A DNA stretch of 64,000 nucleotides from Sipunculus nudus. Its lineage: Eukaryota; Annelida; Sipuncula; Golfingiida; Sipunculidae. Location: contig CM049307.1 of NCBI GenBank assembly GCA_026874595.1, positions 6,967,579 through 7,031,578 of the forward strand, given 5' to 3'. Positions 53,977-62,845 of the stretch are shown piece by piece. Under the pieces are notes generated by a model. That model did no database searches and was not told the DNA's origin. It worked only from the letters and a program-made list of their open reading frames with translations. Both the position numbers and the translations under genes were made by a program. Each line of letters begins with the position of its first letter. The stretch's first letter is position 1.

Positions 53977-54828
53977 ATGGCCCATATCCGGTCTGAGGTG
54001 TATGCGAACAACGAAGCTGTAATGAGGTACATGGGACGTCAGATACCCACACTGGCTCAGAAAATCCACACGAAGGTGACATCCCCCCTTTGGAATATAA
54101 TGTTGCAGCTCGGTTTCCTTGATCGTACGATGTTTGAAAACATCATGCAAGAAAAACGTGCCAAAGTACGCGGCGTCATGCTGCTTAGTCATCTGGCAGG
54201 GCGGTTCCCTTTAGAAAAAATAGACGAGGCCATGAAGCTATTTTGCAAAACCGGTGAATCGCAGGTGTATTATTTTTTTTGGAACGTGGTCATGCGACAC
54301 GCCATACAGAGCCTGCCGCGGGCCCCGACTGCGGATCATAAGATGAATAAAACAGTACAAGATCCTGCTTACAGTAAAAAACTGTCTCGGCTGGAGGCAT
54401 TCTTTCATTCCCGACGGTACACATGTCCAAGAGCATCCACAGGCGGCGAGAAAGACCTTGGTGTCCTCATGGCTGTATATATACGTCCCCTGTTTATCCG
54501 GGATGACATCCTGTGCATGGACGAGTCCTGTGTCGTTACGCGTTTGTGCGTAGACTTGCATATAATGAACCAGTTTCAAAGGGATAAACTGTTTCTCATC
54601 ACCGGATTAGCGTTTAAAAGGCGCTTGACTTTTTTGACTTACCTTGAAAAACTTCCGCTGTGGTACTGGAACAAACTGGCGGTTATCTTTCGCGAGGCAG
54701 GATACGGACAGATAGGTGGAACAATCGAACGTGGTCTCAGTTTGTCAGGCGTGCAGGTCTTGTTTCCCGATTACATCACATTCCTGCAGAGTAACCGGAA
54801 AAAAAATAACCCGTACGTTGTTATCTGA
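53977..54828 (+). CDS. Double CARD-like death-fold protein (283 residues)
   Basis: ATG 53977 directly follows the acceptor TGTCACAG. Two death-fold-like segments are visible: about residues 30-100 (LWNIMLQLGFLDRTMFENIM, a turn, then MLLSHLAG and an IDEAMKLFCKTGESQV helix pair) and about residues 180-255 (VVTRLCVDLHIMNQFQRDKL, LTFLTYLEKLP, VIFREAGYGQIG). The helix order and spacing resemble CARDs, but similarity to the 21-26 kb cluster is weak. No enzymatic domain is present. It is expressed, if at all, from the METT-type leader. Confidence 0.55.
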   Translation: MAHIRSEVYANNEAVMRYMGRQIPTLAQKIHTKVTSPLWNIMLQLGFLDRTMFENIMQEKRAKVRGVMLLSHLAGRFPLEKIDEAMKLFCKTGESQVYYFFWNVVMRHAIQSLPRAPTADHKMNKTVQDPAYSKKLSRLEAFFHSRRYTCPRASTGGEKDLGVLMAVYIRPLFIRDDILCMDESCVVTRLCVDLHIMNQFQRDKLFLITGLAFKRRLTFLTYLEKLPLWYWNKLAVIFREAGYGQIGGTIERGLSLSGVQVLFPDYITFLQSNRKKNNPYVVI

Positions 54829-55298
54829 ACAATCGTGACCTTATATGCACATGTGAATAAACCTCTGCTTGGAATGTGGGAAATGTTCATATAAACATTC
54901 GTAATTGGTTGTTATGATACGTTTCTGCTTGGTGGCGATAACAGAACATTCATGACCATATATGCACATGTGATTAAACCACTGCTTGGTATGTAATAAC
55001 CTGAAATAAACGTTTATGGTACATGTTACATATTGTCATTCTCGTCTACACGTATACGTGTTAATGAATGTGTGAGACGGTTGTCCTCGTGTCACAAAAT
55101 ATGGATTCTGCCACTACCACCACCTCCCCCTCCCTCCCCCCCTTTTGCCCCCTTCCGTTATAACAATCTTGCATTCACCGACTGGTCGCCCGCCTCATAT
55201 CACACAAACTTTCTCACTGCAATGATGATGATAAATACGATGAAGCGACGTGACGATGTGAACGTGTATCTATTTGTACTGATGATAGATACTTGTGT
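54829..55298. other. Intergenic spacer
   Basis: Short direct repeat (CCATATATGCACATGTGA-type) at about 54840 and 54955, and a C-rich stretch near 55118-55142. No gene is seen. Confidence 0.4.
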
Positions 55299-55847
55299 AT
55301 GGGGCTGTGTGACGGACTCCTGTACATGGACGAAGGAACCATGGATGCATGTGTCACAAAAGGTCCAGGTCAAAGTAGCAACGATGTATACTGTGATAAA
55401 TGCAAGTGCTTGCTTCACGTGACATGCGATTGTGACAGTGATTGTAAAGGCGTGGATGGCCACTGCTGTGACTGTTCATTGGAAACAACATATGACATGA
55501 GTGAACGTTTTGAAGACGCTTTCTCGTGTGAACGTTCTGTTCAGCTATATGACGAACTGGACAAACAGGATGCAATAGCTCCCCTTATGGAGAAGTACCT
55601 GCCTGTAAATTGCGGCAACGATGTGGAGACATTTCATGATTTCGCAGATTTCGTGTCAAATGCGCCAATGGCGCGATGGCATTTGATGGAGTCGCTGATG
55701 GCGGAATTGCAGATAATATTGCCAGATGTGGATTTTACACCGTGGTCAAAGGTCAAACATCGGGTCACATGTTTGTTCACAGACTGGAGGTCAGAGTTGG
55801 ACATTGAGCGCCCCTTTTACAAGGGAGGGGTGTATCCGTTGTTATAA
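55299..55847 (+). CDS. Cys-rich protein with helical C-terminal domain (182 residues)
   Basis: ATG 55299 is the first of the frame; ATG 55326 is also possible. Residues about 25-70 are rich in Cys (CDKCKCLLHVTCDCDSDC and CCDCSL blocks), with a PHD- or zinc-ribbon-like appearance but no exact match. Residues about 75-170 are helical, with LMEKYLPVN, FADFVSNAPMARWHLMESL and LFTDWRSEL blocks that could be a death-fold domain. Function unknown. The plus strand continues after it into a T run and the tRNA-Arg region. Confidence 0.45.
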   Translation: MGLCDGLLYMDEGTMDACVTKGPGQSSNDVYCDKCKCLLHVTCDCDSDCKGVDGHCCDCSLETTYDMSERFEDAFSCERSVQLYDELDKQDAIAPLMEKYLPVNCGNDVETFHDFADFVSNAPMARWHLMESLMAELQIILPDVDFTPWSKVKHRVTCLFTDWRSELDIERPFYKGGVYPLL

Positions 55848-56205
55848 ACGGCACCTGGTTTGCGGGAGAAAGATGAATATGTCGATCCGTTTTTTTTTTT
55901 TTTTTTTTTGGCTTGGGGAATACACAGCTTACATCAGGCAAAGTTCAAATAAACGGACATGAATGTGCAGGTGTGTTTGTTGTTTATGATTATGATTGTT
56001 ACATAACAACTCCTTCTCTCGGCGTCTTCCGTTTCACACTTGCCCCCCCCCTTTCCCCTCTCCCCCCGTCTTCCCAAATCCGGAACATTGTCGCTGTAAG
56101 AAATGTGCGCAGTTGATTGTTATTTTAACATAAACATTTATAACCTTCTGGTTTCGTCAGCCAGCCGTATGTACATGTTGCGTCATGTGTGAGCACATTG
56201 ATGTG
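55848..56205. other. Spacer upstream of tRNA-Arg
   Basis: Contains a T run at about 55890-55909 and a C-rich stretch near 56043-56060. No gene is seen. Confidence 0.4.
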
Positions 56206-56278
56206 GGTGTTGTGGCTCAATGGATAGAGCACTGGTTTCCGAAGCCAGGGGTTGTGGGTTCGAATCCCGCCAGCACCT
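56206..56278 (+). tRNA. tRNA-Arg (anticodon CCG)
   Basis: A full cloverleaf: acceptor GGTGTTG/CAGCACC, a D arm, anticodon stem CTGGT/GCCAG around loop TTCCGAA with anticodon CCG, and T arm GTGGG-TTCGAAT-CCCGC. It has no intron and no encoded CCA, and a T run follows within 15 bases, fitting RNA polymerase III transcription. Confidence 0.92.
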
Positions 56279-57195
56279 TTATGATACATTTTTCTCCGTC
56301 TGTTTGTCATCTATACAATTTTCTTTGTGTAAGTTTTGTCTATCACGTCAGTTGTTCGTGTTCATAACAGACAATCCACTCGGCATTACTTTTTTGTTGC
56401 GTTATATCTACTTGGCGTGTCGTGTCTGTTTATATAGCACAGTCACCGCCAGATGGCAGTTTATGCACCCTTGCCGATGTTTTTATTTTTTGTTTGAAAA
56501 CCATATGTTGGATGTATGTCTTTCACGTATGTTGGATGTCTGTCTTTAGCGTATATTGGATGTCTGTCTTTCGCGTATGTTGGATGTCTGTCTTCCTCGT
56601 GTTACAATTTGTTTTTTTCAAAGGGATAGTGTCGTTCAATGTCTGATATTAAGGCCGGGTACGTTTTCATATTTCCTGAGGCTATGTGGACTATAACAAC
56701 GTACACTGTACACCAGCTTACAAAACCACACATTTACATATAAGCACACACGTATATATCTGCACAAAGGATTGGTAATCTTCTAATATGTCTTCAGGTG
56801 ATGAGGGCGATCGTAAAACATACCCCAACACACCGCAAGCAAAGCACATTTTACACATAAACGCACACACATACATCTGCATACACACGGAAACATGAAA
56901 TGAATAATGAGACATGTTGTCAGGTATACATAAATATATTGTTCACTTAAACATTTTACATTTATACAGGTTTACATATATCAGATATATTTCATATCAT
57001 CGATAAACATACATGGCAAGCGTGCAAATGTCATAAAGGTCATGTGTAGTCACAGCGAATTGTCCCACAATATACAGAAGCGTGGCCAGCGTGACAGACG
57101 ACAGCGAATTGTTCCACAATATATATATATATATAATAAATATATATATGTACCTTTTCGATAAAATGTTGTTTGTACAACGTGCGTGGAAATGG
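56279..57195. other. AT-rich spacer
   Basis: Besides the 24-bp repeats, a CAGCGAATTGTCCCACAATA block near 57051 recurs near 57102, and a TA run lies at about 57117-57135. No gene is seen. Confidence 0.4.
56500..56605 (+). repeat. Four tandem repeats of about 24 bp
   Basis: A unit TTGGATGT-y-TGTCTTT with variations repeats about four times. Confidence 0.7.
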
Positions 57196-57504
57196 TCACG
57201 GGTACAGGTTTATAAGAAAACCTAACAACTCTGCAGGCTTCCAGCGCAGCTTTGGATGAATTTTCCGTTGCATATCAGATGTGAACATGAACTGTCGCTC
57301 GGGTGTATGATTGTGTTTTTTTGTACCAGGTGCCCGTACACGCTCCAGCCTCACTCTCAGGCATTTGTCAATCCGGCAAGGTGACTGTATACGCTCCAGT
57401 CTCACTTTAAGGCATTTATCAATTCGGCCATCTAACCGAATGCATACTTTCAGCCCCTCTCTTCGCGTTGACATGTAGCATCTGCATATCGCTTTTGGGT
57501 TCAT
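57196..57504 (-). CDS. Small basic protein (102 residues) after a 3' splice site
   Basis: On the minus strand, ATG 57502-57504 directly follows an acceptor-like TTATGTTCCAG, which is the arrangement of nearby genes. The protein is basic, with a CRC motif near residue 8 and an internal repeat (RIDKCLKVRLERI and RIDKCLRVRLERV), and a hydrophobic end (WKPAELLGFLINLY). No family is recognised. An upstream coding exon is possible, so the listed start is provisional. It lies downstream of the death-fold/RING gene, on the same strand. Confidence 0.4.
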   Translation of the reverse strand: MNPKAICRCYMSTRREGLKVCIRLDGRIDKCLKVRLERIQSPCRIDKCLRVRLERVRAPGTKKHNHTPERQFMFTSDMQRKIHPKLRWKPAELLGFLINLYP

Positions 57505-57792
57505 CTGGAACATAAGCAAATGATAATGTAAAAGTACACTTGTAGAAGAAGAAGAACAAAACCTGTGGGGGGGGGGCAGCAAATCATGCAAACATGTGAA
57601 ACATTGCCAGATGCTCGGATGGAATGTCCCATTTGACCCTGAAATAAATAAACACATATGTATAACGACACAACACTATCATATTACAACATATATATAT
57701 TGTTTATATATATATATTTATATATATTCATATATATATATCAATATACAACAAGTATATTAACACCAACACACATACAGACAGATGGACGG
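57505..57792. other. Short spacer with TA microsatellite
   Basis: TA-rich 57690-57745; also a G run on the minus strand near 57566. No gene is seen. Confidence 0.4.
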
Positions 57793-59754
57793 TCAAAACA
57801 TATTTACAAAACGACACGCCACCCACCAGATGTATATCTTCACCACATCAGTGCGTTTGTTGGGTACCCTGCATGTCGGACAATGGACCTCCTCGCGGGA
57901 CGTGGAACGGGACGTGGAACGGAACATGTTGTCGCGCAAGCGATTTATCAACGCTTGAAAGCCGTTTCTATTTTCATTGTAGGAGAACACCGCCATTATA
58001 CATCTGTGACAAAACATGTGTCCGCATTTTTTTAGGAAACAGTCCACGGTGTTCTCCAAACAAATTGGACACCGGAAGCGACTTAGCCTTTCCTGGGCAT
58101 CCCTTTCATTACTTTGAAGCTGGGCAATCATGGTCTGAGCGTGTGCGAGCTGCTCCTCCACACTGGAAACGACAACGCCTGGATCTGAAACGTTTGCCGA
58201 ACCTCTGCAAGTAGAAACTGTCGCCGAACGGATTGATGTGTCAGGTGCTGCCGAAACTGTTTCCGCATTGCCACCCGTATATGGAGGAAACATCGCTGCT
58301 TCGGTGGCGCCCGTCCTGACGTGTCGAAGCTTTAACCTTTTGGGTGCAGGCAAAATGTTATCAGATCGGGTCTGACCTCCCTGGGTTGATGTATCATGTT
58401 CCGATGAAGGCGCAGGGTCCACGGGAGGTCGACGTTCAGAAGTCAATGGATAAGAGGCGTCTGTGTCGTCAGCGACATTTTGGGGCGGGTTGGTTGCTGT
58501 TATGGAATTCATCAACTGCAATAATTCCCGACCTGCATCAAACGGGCTCTCAGTACGCGATTGTGACGAGGTCGAAGACGGGGCGGGTGATGACGGCCTT
58601 GTGGTATATCGCCTTTTTCTCCTGGGAAAGCGGCCATTCCAATTCATGTCAGGATGCAACGCTACGTTGCATTTATGTGAACCGGTGATCCCTGAAACAC
58701 GACCTGGTTGATTAAAGTCCATCTCTGCCGGCAGGAAATCCTGGAGACACCTATCGGCATCTGTCTGCCTCGCCACCTGGACGCAAAACCTCAGGAGTAA
58801 CAGGCGTTTAAATGCTTTCCTCCGTGTTGTCTCCCCAGGGCGATAGATATGACCAAGCACGCGTCGGACGTCCTGTTTCTTATAGATGTCTTCGACTTCA
58901 GTTTTGCTCAAGGAGGCGTCTATCATACCGTGTTTTTTTAGTAATTTCATTAAAAGCCTAGTTAAACGTATACTTCCGACAAGGTCGGCCACCAAGCTGT
59001 CCCATTGCGTGGCATCAAACAGGGTGTATGCGATCCTGAACTCCGGCTCATACCAAACGTCTTTCTCGATATACGCTAAAACAGCCTCACGTACGCGTTG
59101 GTATTCACGTTCTGTTGAAACCTCCCGCGCATCCAAACCTTCCTCACCCTCGTCCGCTTGGTCTGCATTTTCCGCCCCTCCTTCTTGCTGCGCATGCGGC
59201 TCAGGACGTGTTACGTCATTGTATCCGTCTCCCGGCATGAATTGTTCTTCTTCACACTGTGTAAACCGCATGATGTGTTCATCGTCATCAGACACCAACA
59301 CGATCGGGTAGTAACGGTGCGGGACCACATTGTTGAAACAGTCTTGTAATATGCCGATTTCAAATACCTCGCTTAACAGGGCACATGCGTCGGACATGCC
59401 TCTTTGGAAGAGCCTGTGGTATAGCTCCAATATGTTTACATTGAACAAAGAACAGTTCACGTATAAAGCAGTGGTAATGGAGCGCGCTTCCGATTTTCCA
59501 CTTTCCCTATACGACTGCACGTACTTGAGGTCATCCCTGTGTGGCAGCAGCGTAGGCAGATCTATCAGATTGACGTCTGTGGCTAAAGCGAGGAGATCAA
59601 CACGGAGGCTCAGAGCATCTTCAACCTCCATGTAGTTCAGAAACAAGCCTCTGATGCTTAACGCTTCCGACTCGTTCCGCTGGCGTTCGGTGCCGATGTA
59701 TATAACGTCCTCCTCTTCTATGGACGAACTGTCGGAATGTTCAGTCTGTTCCAT
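57793..59754 (-). CDS. Death-fold and RING protein (653 residues)
   Basis: ATG 59752-59754 lies a few bases after an acceptor CATTTCAG on the minus strand; a donor TTCAG|GTATG about 300 bases upstream (60056/60055) could define the leader intron. Residues about 28-125 and 215-330 resemble two death-fold (CARD/DED-like) domains in helix pattern. Residues 370-530 are Ser/Thr/Pro-rich and likely disordered. A coiled coil (VEEQLAHAQTMIAQLQS) precedes a C-terminal RING: CPICLE, KCGHMFCHRC, then CPTCR. The RING loop between the pairs is longer than usual. E3 ligase function is likely for the RING; partners are unknown. Confidence 0.7.
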   Translation of the reverse strand: MEQTEHSDSSSIEEEDVIYIGTERQRNESEALSIRGLFLNYMEVEDALSLRVDLLALATDVNLIDLPTLLPHRDDLKYVQSYRESGKSEARSITTALYVNCSLFNVNILELYHRLFQRGMSDACALLSEVFEIGILQDCFNNVVPHRYYPIVLVSDDDEHIMRFTQCEEEQFMPGDGYNDVTRPEPHAQQEGGAENADQADEGEEGLDAREVSTEREYQRVREAVLAYIEKDVWYEPEFRIAYTLFDATQWDSLVADLVGSIRLTRLLMKLLKKHGMIDASLSKTEVEDIYKKQDVRRVLGHIYRPGETTRRKAFKRLLLLRFCVQVARQTDADRCLQDFLPAEMDFNQPGRVSGITGSHKCNVALHPDMNWNGRFPRRKRRYTTRPSSPAPSSTSSQSRTESPFDAGRELLQLMNSITATNPPQNVADDTDASYPLTSERRPPVDPAPSSEHDTSTQGGQTRSDNILPAPKRLKLRHVRTGATEAAMFPPYTGGNAETVSAAPDTSIRSATVSTCRGSANVSDPGVVVSSVEEQLAHAQTMIAQLQSNERDAQERLSRFRCPICLENTVDCFLKKCGHMFCHRCIMAVFSYNENRNGFQALINRLRDNMFRSTSRSTSREEVHCPTCRVPNKRTDVVKIYIWWVACRFVNMF

Positions 59755-59758
59755 CGCT

Positions 59759-60055
59759 CTGAAATGATAAGGAAACACACATGAGACGTGTTATGGCAAA
59801 AGAAGAGGGGGGGGGGGGGGTGTACATGGTATGTATGTGTAATGTTGCCTGTGATGACATAGCATCATACGTAAACAGAAGAGAACAGATGACAAGTCAA
59901 TACAAACTAAGATAAAACATAATTACTGTTTCTTTACAACAGAAACACACCGACAGCGCTGTACGTATCTTAGAACATATTATTTTGTACACAAACATGA
60001 CTACATATCCTGATGAAAAACGTACATGCACTGCAAAAAAAAAAACACAGCATAC
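59759..60055 (-). other. Probable 5' leader intron of the death-fold/RING gene
   Basis: Donor G|GTATG and acceptor CATTTCAG bound a 297-base minus-strand intron. It contains a G-rich run near 59805-59820. Confidence 0.45.
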
Positions 60056-60130
60056 CTGAACATCCGGCGATGGTTTCAGCCGGTGAGGGCGGCGGGGACC
60101 ATCACTCCGACACTCGTTCTGGGTTCTTTT

Positions 60131-60200
60131 TGAGAGATGACAAGAAAGCCGGAGCATCTGCCCGCCCGCCCTCCGGCTCCAGCTTTCTTGTCATCTTTTA
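60131..60200 (-). ncRNA. Strong stem-loop, possible small-RNA hairpin
   Basis: AGATGACAAGAAAGC at 60135-60149 pairs perfectly with 60182-60196, and CCGGAG/CTCCGG extends the stem after a small bulge, leaving a C-rich loop. A second, weaker hairpin (CCAAGGGC with GCCCTTTGG) lies at about 60255-60290. A pre-miRNA is one possibility; a transcript 5'-leader structure is another. Confidence 0.3.
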
Positions 60201-60559
60201 GACGTCTTGGATAATTGCTGCTTGCTTGGTGATCTGTGGTGATGGTGAAGAAACCCAAGGGCGTCTGCCAGCCCGCCGCCGGCCCTTTGGATTCCTTCAG
60301 GATCAACCACATGTTAAAAGGATTGTCCATTTACACACACGTAAACAAAATAACATACCCTGTATCAAATATACAATGACCTTTATTCTGATAACATAAC
60401 AGATACACAGATCTGGTGTATACAATATATACAGAAAAAGCTATAAAATATGACATATACAAACATTTGAAATATTGAACGTTTCATTGTACAGGAGATG
60501 AAACGTTTACCAATTTTTAATACGTTTTTGGTATTATCAACCCCAATTTTCAATTACAG

Positions 60560-61305
60560 TTTTCCATGTTTTTACAAAGTTTATTTACATTTCAAACCCA
60601 ATTTCAATTAAAGTTTACCACAGTTCATATTTTTTTTTACACTTTAACCCCAATTTTCAATCACCCCCCATAATTCCGGGCAACGTTCTGTGAATTTACG
60701 TTTTTGGTGCAATATAGGTCTTTTCACATGCGGGGTGAAGATAAATTTACCAATGAAATCCCTCCCCAGTACACCCGACGCACTGGGGAATTTCCAGTCA
60801 TATACAACATTCATATCCACCTTATTATAGAAACATTGCCCCAGTGCGTCCTCGAAGAGCATTTGTATGTGTCTTTTTTTTTATACGGATAAACTGTAAT
60901 ATATACATGTTACTCCTGTACAATATTTATATAGAGATGATATATACAATCAATTTAAAATGTTCAATTAAAGTTTACAAAGTTTTTACAAAGTCTATTG
61001 ACATTTCCAACCCAATGTTCAATTAAAGTTTACCACAGTTCATAAGTTTTTTTTTTTTACACTTTAACCCCAATTTTCAATCACCCCCCACACGTCCGGG
61101 CAACGCTCTGTAAATTTCCTTTTCTGGTACAAGGCGGGTCTTTTTACATGAGGGGTGAAGATGAATTTCCCAATAAAATCCCGTCCCAGTACACCTGACG
61201 CACTGGGGAATTTCCAATCATGGACAATGTTCATGTCCACATTATTATAGAAACATTGCCCCAGTGCGTCCTCGAAGAGCACTTGTACGTTTCTTTTTTT
61301 ATATG
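60560..61305. repeat. Tandem duplication, about 420-bp period
   Basis: The block TTTAACCCCAATTTTCAATC and the coding part above recur at an offset of about 420 bases. Copies differ by a few percent or more. Confidence 0.65.
60644..60862 (-). pseudogene. Partial duplicate of the retropepsin-like gene
   Basis: The frame matches the C-terminal half of the gene at 61064, including the VLGRDFIGKFIFTPHVKRP block, with an offset of about 420 bases. It starts in the middle of that gene and has no N-terminal DT-S motif, so it is a truncated duplicate. A 3'-exon role is the alternative. Confidence 0.6.
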
Positions 61306-61516
61306 GGTGTACTGCGGCCCCTCTGTGGGCACCCCCACAAGCTCTGCACGGCTCTCGCACTAATAATGCTTTGTGCAGAATGTCGTCCCACATCGGGGTG
61401 TACCAGAAGTTCTGTGGTAGAAACACCTTCATGTCAACCATAGAGATTGGACTCTCTGTGTCCAGGATGAAATGCTTGCACCCGATGCCATCAACAGTTA
61501 CGTTGTAGTATGTCAT
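61064..61516 (-). CDS. Retropepsin-like protein, altered active-site motif
   Basis: ATG 61514-61516 lies just after an acceptor-like CGTTTGTAG on the minus strand; 150 residues. VDGIGCKHFILDTESPISM near the N-terminus resembles the flap-preceding strand and catalytic DTG/DSG loop of retroviral-type aspartic proteases, but the Gly is Glu (DTES). GVLGRDFIGKF near the C-terminus resembles the ILGxDFL block that follows in the family. A Cys/His cluster (CRACGGAHRG) sits between. Either a degenerate, non-catalytic relative or a chance likeness. No reverse transcriptase or integrase is nearby, so it is not a normal retroelement fragment. Confidence 0.5.
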   Translation of the reverse strand: MTYYNVTVDGIGCKHFILDTESPISMVDMKVFLPQNFWYTPMWDDILHKALLVREPCRACGGAHRGAAVHPYKKRNVQVLFEDALGQCFYNNVDMNIVHDWKFPSASGVLGRDFIGKFIFTPHVKRPALYQKRKFTERCPDVWGVIENWG

Positions 61517-62191
61517 CTTTCTACAAACGAAACACAAACTCTCATAAACAGATCATACAAATTCTCTCTCTCTCTCTATGTCTCATTTAAATAGGATGGA
61601 GAAGATATGCATGCCATGCATTAATTTTTTACTGACGTTAATCCCTGTTTATCACACGTATATACCATAACTGGAGGTTACCACGAGCCAGTGGTAATTG
61701 GTTAATCACATAAACTGATTATGCAACAATATCAGATACATATATCAGATACATAATATAATTATACAAGCTTTTCTTTCACATCAAAAAACATATCATT
61801 ATTACGGCCCAGTACAGGGACGCAGACTAAAAACTACAATAATTAATTGTTGTCAGATGTGCGTTCCTTCGTCTGCCATTCCGTCTCGTTATCAGCCCAT
61901 TTGTACCCGATCATTATATTCTGATTGAAAACATAAAACAACCACAAACCGTACACAAAGGTAAAAATGTCAAATGTGCATACTTACATCAGCGGTGTCT
62001 GCGGGTCGATGTTTGTTGATGCAATCTCTGCTCTAGAAAAAACAAAACAATGACATATCTTCAATCAATTGTCCATCGTCACCTTTCCAAATATGGCTAT
62101 AACACATGTTCATACAGTTGCTGCTCGTACCACATATGGTTCTTCATTTTACAAAATATATACACGCGGCACCTCCTATTCCAGAAAATGT
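61517..62191. other. Intergenic spacer
   Basis: AT-rich; a CT run near 61561-61580. No gene is seen. Confidence 0.4.
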
Positions 62192-62845
62192 TTATTGTAA
62201 AGGGTTAACGCGTAATCTGGCGCGCTTCATCCCCCTTTCACCGAAATATTCTTTCGGAGGCCGTCGACATGTCACCCTCCTTCGTGCACTCATACCACCA
62301 TCTGTATATGCCTCATAAACACCAAACTGCCAAGGTACTGTTGCACAAACACAGTTCCCCTGTTTGACAAGTCTGTTCACGTCCTTTGATTTGTCGGGCA
62401 AGTCTACACGGCACCACAGCTGCTGTATGATCTCGTGAGGCCGGGTCGGTCCCCAATACCTGGACACGTAAAGGGCACCTCTGTGCACCCAGCAAATCAT
62501 GTCGGGCCACTCGGATATTGTCTTATATTGTTCGAGGTCGACGTCTCGGTGAAACGACGCGTGCAAACGCATATCTCTCGTTATGACCTTGCACTTTGTG
62601 CACCTCAGCACGGGAGGCTCCTTGCACATGTCGCGTATGAATTCATCGCCGGTGCACTTAGCGTTGCACTTCCTGCAAAATTGAGTCGTCGAAGCTGTTT
62701 CTATCAACTCGTCTAATATTATGTCCGGCACGGTAAACCAAAATATCTGCGGGTTGTACCGCTCGCATAAGTATTCCTTTGTCATTGTGTACAGTGGTTT
62801 AGGATTGTACACAGGGTTTATTTTTGTCTTTTCACTCAGCATCAT
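62192..62845 (-). CDS. C2H2-like zinc-finger protein, paralogue B (217 residues)
   Basis: ATG 62843-62845 (second ATG 62840-62842) lies 5 bases after an acceptor CGTTTCAG. A Cys cluster (CRKCNAKC), a finger RCTKCKVITRDMRLHASFH (C-x2-C-x9-H-x3-H) and a WPDMICWVHRGALYVSRYW block match the plus-strand gene at 32917. The C-terminal 40 residues are basic. Both copies share the same N-terminal tryptophan-containing stretch before the fingers. Zinc binding is likely; function unknown. The 5'-intron arrangement here contrasts with the TATA-proximal, apparently unspliced copy at 32917. Confidence 0.7.
   Translation of the reverse strand: MMLSEKTKINPVYNPKPLYTMTKEYLCERYNPQIFWFTVPDIILDELIETASTTQFCRKCNAKCTGDEFIRDMCKEPPVLRCTKCKVITRDMRLHASFHRDVDLEQYKTISEWPDMICWVHRGALYVSRYWGPTRPHEIIQQLWCRVDLPDKSKDVNRLVKQGNCVCATVPWQFGVYEAYTDGGMSARRRVTCRRPPKEYFGERGMKRARLRVNPLQ

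Noticed and set aside
53977-54828. Bcl-2-like protein
   Set aside because: Helical and death-related by context, but no BH1/BH2-type NWGR-like motif was found; CARD-like helix order fits better.
57658-58035. Plus-strand 125-residue frame
   Set aside because: Starts in a TA run and then runs antisense to the RING domain of the death-fold/RING gene.
61064-61516. Retrotransposon gag-pol fragment
   Set aside because: No reverse transcriptase, RNase H, integrase or LTR sequence was seen nearby, so only the single domain is called.
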